Source of the DNA: an uncultured Saccharospirillaceae bacterium
GTDB taxonomy: Bacteria > Pseudomonadota > Gammaproteobacteria > Pseudomonadales > Natronospirillaceae
Direction of reading: 5' to 3'
DNA length: 64,000 nucleotides
Assembly (NCBI GenBank): GCA_913063165.1
Contig: CAJXZL010000001.1
Location: 1 to 64,000, forward strand
Below are positions 58,567 through 64,000 of the stretch, piece by piece; positions within the stretch are counted from its first letter, which is position 1; each line of letters begins with the position of its first letter. The notes under the pieces are model-generated. The model was not told the origin of the DNA and ran no database searches. It saw only the letters and a program-made list of their open reading frames with translations. A program made the position numbers and the translations under genes.

Positions 58567-59511
58567 TTATAAAGATAAGTGTTGCCATTCAGGATAACCC
58601 AACATGAGATTCATGCACTGAATAGCCGCTCCCGACGCCCCTTTACCCAGGTTATCCAACCGCGACAAAATCACCATTTGATCGCCAGTTCCATGGAGTG
58701 CCAGATCAACGCGATTGGTGCCATTACAGGCTTCAATATCGAAAAAGCCATCCACTAATCCGCTGTCTGCAGACAGGGGCAATACATTGATTCCTGGCTC
58801 ATCACGATAGTAAGCGGTCATCGCAGCATGTACCTGTGCGATATCAGCTGATTGCGCTAACCATTGGCGCTGCAGAGGCACTTGTACGGACAGTCCTTGA
58901 TAATAATGCGCCACAATGGGCACAAAAATCGGCGTGGTGGTCAATCCGGTGTAACGCATGATTTCAGGCAGATGCTTGTGCCGCAGTTGCAGTCCATAGG
59001 GTCGGGGACTTGCCATTTGACCGGCATGGTCTTCATAGTCAGCAATCATGGCTTTACCACCACCGCTATACCCGGTTATGGATTGCAAGACCAGACCCCT
59101 ATCAGCATTTAAAAGACCGGCTTGCATGAGCGGTTTTATGGCCAATATGGCTGCTGCAGCGTGACAGCCTGTCACCGCAACGCGCGAGGCCTGTGCTACT
59201 GCACTCCGTTGCTCTGGCGACAATTCTGGCAAGCCATATACCCAGTCAGGATGGCATCTATGTGCGGTACTGGCATCAATAACCTTGGTACGCGGATTAT
59301 CAATGAGTGCAACTGACTCAAGTGCTGCGTCATCCGGTAAACACAAGAATACAATGTCAGCGGCATTCAACACTGCGCGCTTTTTGATTGGATCCTTTCG
59401 ATCCGCAGGGTCAATATCCAAAAGCTCTAGGCTGCGATATTCAGACAACCGCTGGTGGATCTCAAGTCCTGTGGTGCCACTCTGTCCGTCGACAAACACT
59501 TTTACTGTCAT
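58567..59511 (-). CDS. argC: N-acetyl-gamma-glutamyl-phosphate reductase, type 2
   Basis: ArgC reduces N-acetylglutamyl phosphate to the semialdehyde in arginine synthesis. At 314 residues this is the short type 2 form. It starts VKVFVDGQSGTTGLEIHQRL (NADP loop) and has catalytic Cys116 in VTGCHAAAAI and a QSITGYSGGGKAMI segment. Type 2 forms are less common than the roughly 340-residue type 1. No other arg genes are adjacent. It is separated from ppa by a terminator. Confidence 0.92.
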   Translation of the reverse strand: MTVKVFVDGQSGTTGLEIHQRLSEYRSLELLDIDPADRKDPIKKRAVLNAADIVFLCLPDDAALESVALIDNPRTKVIDASTAHRCHPDWVYGLPELSPEQRSAVAQASRVAVTGCHAAAAILAIKPLMQAGLLNADRGLVLQSITGYSGGGKAMIADYEDHAGQMASPRPYGLQLRHKHLPEIMRYTGLTTTPIFVPIVAHYYQGLSVQVPLQRQWLAQSADIAQVHAAMTAYYRDEPGINVLPLSADSGLVDGFFDIEACNGTNRVDLALHGTGDQMVILSRLDNLGKGASGAAIQCMNLMLGYPEWQHLSL

Positions 59512-59611
59512 GTTCTGCAGGCTCTATCGTTAAATAATCATTATTGGCGTATGCCGTGATAATACGCGAATCGACAGCAATTCATAGAAGCGCGGCAATG
59601 TCGGCAGGCAC

Positions 59612-59636
59612 AAAAAAACCGGCCAAATGCCGGTTT
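59612..59636 (-). terminator. Terminator after ppa (minus strand)
   Basis: AAACCGGC (59616-59623) and GCCGGTTT (59629-59636) form an 8-bp stem with a 5-base loop. On the minus strand it is followed by a run of seven T (59618-59612). It lies 55 bases beyond the ppa stop. Confidence 0.85.
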
Positions 59637-59690
59637 CTATTTAGCCACAGCGTGCGGTAAATGCTGCGCTGTGACTGTTACAGGTCTGCT

Positions 59691-60239
59691 TTAGAACGCG
59701 GGCTTTACATCAGCGTTCTTATAACGATTAACGGAGGCTACAACTTCAGCTTTTGCCGCTTTCGCGTCTTCCCAACCCTGGATCTTCACCCACTTGTTCG
59801 GCTCCAAATCTTTATAATGCTCAAAGAAATGCGAGATTTGCTGTAACAACAACTCTGGCATGTCAGTCGCTTCTTGTATGCCACGGTAAATGGTAGACAA
59901 CTTGTCTGCTGGTACCGCCAAAATTTTAGCATCTTCACCTGACTCATCGGTCATGTTCAGCACGCCAATTGGGCGACAACGAATAACAGAACCAGGCAAC
60001 AATGGGAATGGCGTAGGCACGAGCACGTCCACTGGGTCGCCATCTTCAGACAAGGTGTGCGGCACATAGCCATAGTTCGTTGGGTAGTTCATGCAAGTAG
60101 ACATAAAGCGATCAACAAAAATAGCACCAGAATCTTTGTCTACTTCATATTTAACAGGATCAGCATGGGCAGGGATTTCAATGATCACATTGATCTCGTC
60201 GGGCAAATTGCTGCCAGCAGGCACTTTATTCAGGCTCAT
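59691..60239 (-). CDS. ppa: Soluble inorganic pyrophosphatase
   Basis: Ppa hydrolyses pyrophosphate released by biosynthesis. The 182 residues from ATG 60239 start [18 protein letters not shown], as in the E. coli enzyme (176 residues). Active-site parts include [39 protein letters not shown] with the metal-binding Asp residues, and DEDAK-like [10 protein letters not shown]. The frame reaches 60350, but the first 37 codons are upstream sequence. It is divergent from the membrane pyrophosphatase gene. Confidence 0.96.
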   Translation of the reverse strand: MSLNKVPAGSNLPDEINVIIEIPAHADPVKYEVDKDSGAIFVDRFMSTCMNYPTNYGYVPHTLSEDGDPVDVLVPTPFPLLPGSVIRCRPIGVLNMTDESGEDAKILAVPADKLSTIYRGIQEATDMPELLLQQISHFFEHYKDLEPNKWVKIQGWEDAKAAKAEVVASVNRYKNADVKPAF

Positions 60240-60279
60240 TTTCGTTCTCTTTTTAGGTCTTCGGAAATTTAGGGTCACC

Positions 60280-60307
60280 ATTATAGTCGCTAAAAAAAAG
60301 ATGTCGA
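60280..60307 (-). promoter_or_regulatory. Promoter of ppa
   Basis: On the minus strand, TCGACA (60307-60302) and a perfect TATAAT (60285-60280) are separated by 16 bases, 41 bases before the ppa start. The spacer contains an eight-T run. Confidence 0.6.
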
Positions 60308-60537
60308 CTAATTGGTACACAGCATATCCGAAATCGCTGAAAATCGACACTAGCCATTAGTAACAGTGACGCGCGACAGTAAATAACACATTCGCTATAC
60401 ACTTTTTTGAATAAGGTGGGTAGATTGATCGATACAGCCATCAGCAAGTGCCGATGCTGACTACACCACAAGGAAGCGGTTGAGAAGATGAAACCGCACA
60501 TAATGAGCGACATAACACTATCCACAAGATCCTTGGG

Positions 60538-60560
60538 TTGGGTCTATCGGATAGTCCCAA
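60538..60560. promoter_or_regulatory. Interrupted palindrome just before the membrane pyrophosphatase gene
   Basis: Two 11-base arms (TTGGGTCTATC and GATAGTCCCAA) flank a single G, with one mismatch. The 23-base element ends 18 bases before the ATG at 60579, next to the ribosome site. It could be an operator or a 5'-UTR hairpin. The remaining intergenic bases 60308-60537 show no gene and no clear -35/-10 pair. Confidence 0.45.
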
Positions 60561-60578
60561 AATCGAGTGAGGATCACT

Positions 60579-62573
60579 ATGGAAACGCTATTATTTCTAC
60601 CGCCGGCTCTCGGCATTTTTGGACTCGTCATTGCATTCGTTTTATACAATGTCGTTAAATCCTATGATCCAGGCAGCGACATTTTACGGAAAATAGCCGA
60701 TCAAATTCACCTCGGCGCAATGGTTTTCATGAATCGCGAATACAAAATGCTCGCGATGTTTTCAGCCGTTCTGATCGTACTACTGGCAGTTTTCCTCAAC
60801 ATCAACACCGCACTGGCATTTACCGTGGGTGCAGTGTCATCGGCATTGGCCGGTTATATCGGTATGTTTACGGCAACAAAAGCCAATGTCAGAACCACTA
60901 ACGCCGCCCATGAAAAAGGCGCTGCTGATGCGCTCACAGTCGCCTTCTTTGGTGGCTCCATTATGGGTCTGAGCGTTGCTTCACTGGGCTTAATTGGACT
61001 GGGGTCACTGTACTGGTACTTTGGTGGCGATCCAACGACAACCCACTATATACACGGATTTGGCATGGGTGCTTCCACCGTTGCCCTGTTTTCTCGTGTC
61101 GGCGGTGGTATTTTCACCAAGAGCGCTGACATTGGCGCTGACCTTGTCGGTAAACTCGAGGCTGGCATTCCTGAAGATGACCCTCGTAATCCTGGCGTAA
61201 TCGCAGACAATGTTGGCGACAACGTTGGCGATGTCGCAGGCATGGGGTCAGATATTTTTGAATCCTATGTAGGCTCCATGATTGCCACCATTGCCATTGC
61301 CTCTACCATGGTCGTCAGCACCATTGGCGAGCCGTCAGCACTGATGGCACTGCCATTACTGCTTGCCTCAGTTGGGTTGGTCTGTTCTATCTTGGGTATT
61401 GTGTTGGTTAAATCCATGGCAGGAAAGCGCGCAGAATTGGCACTGAGAATTGGCACTATCGGCGCCGCAGTCGTGTTTATAGTCGCGGCCTATTTTGCCA
61501 TCACCGCAATGGACATTGGGATAGGCGTTTGGGGTGCTGTGTTAGCCGGATCTGTCGGCGGTATCATTATTGGTCTAGTCACTGAGTACTACACCTCCTC
61601 AACACCGGTTCAAAAAATCGCCAAAGCCGGCCAAACCGGCCCTGCAACGGTCATGATTACTGGATTGGCCGTAGGCATGGAATCAGTAGCCATTCCCATT
61701 TTTACTATCTGTGCCATTATTTACACATCAACCCTGTTCGCGGGTCTTTATGGTGTGGGCATCGCTGCGGTGGGCATGTTAGCAACAGTCGGCATCACCA
61801 TGGCAATTGATGCCTATGGCCCTGTCGCAGATAACGCTGGCGGCATCGCTGAAATGGCTGGCTTGGGTGAAGACACCCGCAAAATTACTGACTCACTAGA
61901 CGAGCTGGGTAATACCACAGCGGCTATCGGAAAGGGATTTGCCATTGGTGCCGCGGCACTGGCTGCACTAGCGATCATTGCAGCTTTTGTTGAAACCATG
62001 TCACAAAAGTATGTTGGATTCACGTTGCACCTTGGTGACCCAATCGTGCTGGTAGGTCTATTTATCGGCGGCGTCATTCCTTTCCTCATTGCATCCATCA
62101 CGATGACTGCTGTTGGCGATGCGGCGTTTGCAATGATCAATGAAATTCGACGACAGTTCCGGGAAATTCCCGGTTTGCTCGCTGGCACCGCAGAGCCTGA
62201 CACTGCACGTTGTGTCGACATAGCCACCACCGCTGCATTGAAAAAAATGATCCTACCGGGTGTTATTGCCGTTTCAGCCCCAGCACTGGTTGGATTTATT
62301 TTAGGACCTGAGGCATTGGGTGGCATGCTGGGTGGCGCATTACTGTCATGCGTTCTGATGGCACTGATGATGGCTAACGCTGGTGGTGCTTGGGATAACG
62401 CCAAGAAGTATGTTGAAAAAGGCAATTTGGGTGGCAAGGGTTCAGATGTCCATACCGCAACAGTGGTTGGCGATACTGTCGGCGACCCGTTCAAAGACAC
62501 TTCTGGCCCTTCGATGAACATTTTGATTAACGTGATGGCGATCGTTAGCTTGGTTATTGCGCCCATCCTGTAA
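60579..62573 (+). CDS. hppA: Membrane-bound ion-pumping pyrophosphatase (probable K+-dependent, Na+-type)
   Basis: This integral pyrophosphatase couples PPi hydrolysis to ion export. The 664 residues have about 16 helices and the PPi site [22 protein letters not shown] (given here as two parts: DIGADLVGK and EDDPRNP), DNVGDNVGD and [24 protein letters not shown] has Ala448 at the position where K+-independent pumps carry Lys, so K+ dependence is expected. Glu228 in DIFESYVGS is at the site seen in Na+-pumping enzymes such as that of Thermotoga. ATG 60579 follows GAGG; a GTG at 60567 is less likely. It is divergent from ppa. Confidence 0.94.
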   Translation: METLLFLPPALGIFGLVIAFVLYNVVKSYDPGSDILRKIADQIHLGAMVFMNREYKMLAMFSAVLIVLLAVFLNINTALAFTVGAVSSALAGYIGMFTATKANVRTTNAAHEKGAADALTVAFFGGSIMGLSVASLGLIGLGSLYWYFGGDPTTTHYIHGFGMGASTVALFSRVGGGIFTKSADIGADLVGKLEAGIPEDDPRNPGVIADNVGDNVGDVAGMGSDIFESYVGSMIATIAIASTMVVSTIGEPSALMALPLLLASVGLVCSILGIVLVKSMAGKRAELALRIGTIGAAVVFIVAAYFAITAMDIGIGVWGAVLAGSVGGIIIGLVTEYYTSSTPVQKIAKAGQTGPATVMITGLAVGMESVAIPIFTICAIIYTSTLFAGLYGVGIAAVGMLATVGITMAIDAYGPVADNAGGIAEMAGLGEDTRKITDSLDELGNTTAAIGKGFAIGAAALAALAIIAAFVETMSQKYVGFTLHLGDPIVLVGLFIGGVIPFLIASITMTAVGDAAFAMINEIRRQFREIPGLLAGTAEPDTARCVDIATTAALKKMILPGVIAVSAPALVGFILGPEALGGMLGGALLSCVLMALMMANAGGAWDNAKKYVEKGNLGGKGSDVHTATVVGDTVGDPFKDTSGPSMNILINVMAIVSLVIAPIL

Positions 62574-62597
62574 ATCAACACCCTATCATTGAGATAT

Positions 62598-62625
62598 AAA
62601 AAAAGAGCCGACCGGCTCTTTTTTT
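62598..62625. terminator. Bidirectional terminator after the membrane pyrophosphatase gene
   Basis: An A-run, then GAGCC-GACC-GGCTC, then TTTTTTT. The stem including A/T flanks is about 12 bp with a 4-base loop. It serves hppA and the convergent DUF2333 gene. Confidence 0.9.
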
Positions 62626-62654
62626 GGTTTTTCAGTCAGCGATTGCTGCCTGGT

Positions 62655-63689
62655 TTAACCCTTTTCTAACAACTGGCGCATGTCGTTAATTGCGGCATTG
62701 GCACGGCTAATATAGTTGGCCATGACCAACGAGTGATTTGCCATCAATCCGAAGCCAGTACCGTTGAGAATAATGGGAGACCACACGGCCAACTGGGTTT
62801 CATCCAACTCGCGGATGATCTGTTGTAGACTCGCAGTGGCGTTCTTTTTCTCAAGTACACCCGCAAAGTCAACTTCGACGGCTTTCAGGAAGTGCGATAG
62901 CGCCCAAGCGGTGCCACGGGCTTCATAGAATACATCGTCAATATGCATCCAAGGTGTACGGATTTTTTCTTGGTTGGCTTGGCCAGTTGACTGGGTGGCG
63001 CCTGCATCACCTGCCAAGTTGGTATTGACCCGAACCTGTCCGACACTGGCACTTAACTGCTGACTCAACGAACCGAGTCGCGTTTCAACATCCGACAACC
63101 AGGCATTCAAATTGTCAGCCCGGGCATAAAATTGGGCACGCGGTTGCAATGGATCAGACAAACGATCGCCGTATTGGGCTAAAAATCCTAACGCATCACG
63201 GTATTCAGATTCAGAGGCTGGGAACATCCAACTGCTATTATCGAAATGAAACTTGGGCTCTGCACTGGCCAAATCTTCATCTTCTGTTGACTGAGACTGT
63301 GAGCGTGAGAAATCTTTCCGCATGGCACGGGCTAAATCCCGCACTTGAATCAGAACACCCATTTCCCAACTGGCAATATTATCCAACCAGACACCAGGCG
63401 GCATCATGTCGTTAGTGATAAAACCACCCTGTTTGTCGAGCATCGTGCTGGCCACTTGATGCAAGGTCATCACCGTGGTGTAGCCAACCACCACATCACG
63501 CCCCGCAGCTTGTGCGGTCACCGCGGCAGTATCCGTAACATCAAAGGCAGCAGGTTCCGAAGACCAATACCATCCCAACAACCCCAAGGCCAATAGCAGC
63601 ACCACGACAATGACGCCAACAGGTCGCTTTAGGCTACCCAAGCTGCTCCGCAGCCAGGTCATTACAGTTGAAAATTGCCACTTAGCCAT
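62655..63689 (-). CDS. DUF2333-family membrane-anchored protein
   Basis: This 344-residue protein of the uncharacterised DUF2333 family is found in marine and Pseudomonas-like gammaproteobacteria. A cytoplasmic N-terminus (about 22 residues) is followed by one TM helix (VGVIVVVLLLALGLLGWYW). A long, largely helical periplasmic domain with GGFITNDMMPPGVWLDNI and NGTGFGLMANHSLVMANYI stretches completes it. Its function is unknown. It is convergent with hppA and is transcribed from the right-hand end of the window. Confidence 0.85.
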   Translation of the reverse strand: MAKWQFSTVMTWLRSSLGSLKRPVGVIVVVLLLALGLLGWYWSSEPAAFDVTDTAAVTAQAAGRDVVVGYTTVMTLHQVASTMLDKQGGFITNDMMPPGVWLDNIASWEMGVLIQVRDLARAMRKDFSRSQSQSTEDEDLASAEPKFHFDNSSWMFPASESEYRDALGFLAQYGDRLSDPLQPRAQFYARADNLNAWLSDVETRLGSLSQQLSASVGQVRVNTNLAGDAGATQSTGQANQEKIRTPWMHIDDVFYEARGTAWALSHFLKAVEVDFAGVLEKKNATASLQQIIRELDETQLAVWSPIILNGTGFGLMANHSLVMANYISRANAAINDMRQLLEKG

Positions 63690-64000
63690 GTTGATACTCC
63701 TTGTTGGTTGTCGCGATAGTACTGTATATGGGGCTCAGAATCGCTTTTGCAACGCCATACCTACGCGCCTTGCTCATTATGGACAGTATGCCCTAAACTT
63801 GCCAAAAGATTTCAAATCAACCCTACGTCGCGGGCTAAATCAAGACCCGCCGCGCGGTGCAACATCACCGCCCCGGCATTGATGACGAATATCTCTGAGG
63901 GAAATCTCCAAATGGCTATCTAAACCCCATGACATTAGGTAGCTTACAGCGCTCGTGTATTCGCAACAAAACAGTGCGATAACCTAAAGACACAGACTGA
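63690..64000. other. Right-end region without a supported gene
   Basis: This 311-base stretch upstream of the DUF2333 gene has several stop codons in all frames. It contains one small inverted repeat (GCGGG at about 63829 with CCCGC about 63845) and a TTAGGT/ACCTAA pair near the end. The DUF2333 promoter is expected here, but no clear -35/-10 pair is visible. A possible 18-codon minus-strand tail at 63944-64000 is too short to call. Confidence 0.5.

Noticed and set aside
61814-62581. 255-codon open frame on the minus strand inside hppA
   Set aside because: It is antisense to a highly conserved pump gene; its Pro/Ser/Ala-rich product looks like a codon-bias shadow, and no ribosome site is seen.
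63610-63882. Plus-strand frame at the right end
   Set aside because: It begins opposite the DUF2333 N-terminus, lacks a ribosome site and does not look like a protein.
1-64000. CRISPR arrays, insertion sequences, prophage, toxin-antitoxin or defence genes
   Set aside because: I looked for spaced repeats, transposase or integrase motifs and typical defence domains and saw none; the window is nearly all conserved housekeeping genes.

Overview
This window is a chromosomal segment of a gammaproteobacterium. Gene content and order resemble the Pseudomonadales/Oceanospirillales more than the enterics. The runs trpG-trpD-trpC-(small membrane protein)-vfr-yhfA, prmC-prfA-hemA | TPR lipoprotein-lolB-ispE-prs-rplY-pth-ychF, miaB-ybeZ-ybeY-ybeX, mazG-relA-rlmD-cysM | barA and ndk-rlmN-pilF-ispG-hisS-yfgM-bamB-der are all classic for this group. 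A membrane pyrophosphatase, a type 2 ArgC and a vfr-type CRP fit a free-living, probably aquatic species, but no species can be named from the sequence alone. Almost all of the window is core housekeeping DNA. I see no prophage, insertion sequence, CRISPR array or defence island.

Layout. 1-4.7 kb: the tail of a membrane protein, a secreted protein of unknown function, two DEAD-box RNA helicases (DbpA and an SrmB-like protein) and the nucleoid-associated protein YejK. 4.8-11.6 kb: tryptophan synthesis (trpE, then trpG, trpD, trpC). A GNAT acetyltransferase, an MFS transporter and a small membrane protein separate trpE from trpG, and a terminator-like element lies between trpG and trpD. 11.6-14.2 kb: CRP/Vfr, the OsmC-type protein YhfA and an MFS transporter. 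14.2-17.4 kb (minus strand): hemA-prfA-prmC, overlapping by 4 bases at each junction. 17.8-24.9 kb: TPR lipoprotein, lolB, ispE, prs, rplY, pth, ychF and a small protein. 25.2-25.4 kb: tRNA-Met and tRNA-Gln behind a strong promoter, then a short tandem repeat. 25.5-27.7 kb: a sulfurtransferase and an MFS transporter. 28-31.7 kb: miaB-ybeZ-ybeY-ybeX, followed by an HD-GYP protein.

33-40 kb (minus strand): a glutamine-synthetase-family ligase, then cysM-rlmD-relA-mazG, with the hybrid kinase BarA/GacS divergent from cysM. 43-52 kb (minus strand): ndk, rlmN, pilF, ispG, hisS, yfgM, bamB, der and a cysteine-containing exported protein. rodZ, often found between pilF and ispG, is absent here. 52-58.5 kb: a cysteine-desulfurase-like enzyme, a histidine utilisation operon hutC-hutU-hutH behind a palindromic operator, and a convergent LigB-type dioxygenase. 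58.5-63.7 kb: argC, soluble pyrophosphatase ppa divergent from a membrane pyrophosphatase whose signature residues point to a K+-dependent, Na+-pumping type, and a DUF2333 protein.

How the genes work together: translation and ribosome biogenesis dominate (helicases, RF1 and its methylase, bL25, Pth, YchF, MiaB, YbeY, RlmD, RlmN, Der, HisRS, two tRNAs). Outer-membrane assembly (LolB, BamB, YfgM), the stringent response (RelA, MazG) and Gac-type global regulation are also represented. No clearly new multi-gene system was found. The most interesting points are the possible trpG-trpD attenuator, the ion specificity of the membrane pyrophosphatase, the reduced hut cluster with extra palindromes, and a few unassigned small or secreted proteins.
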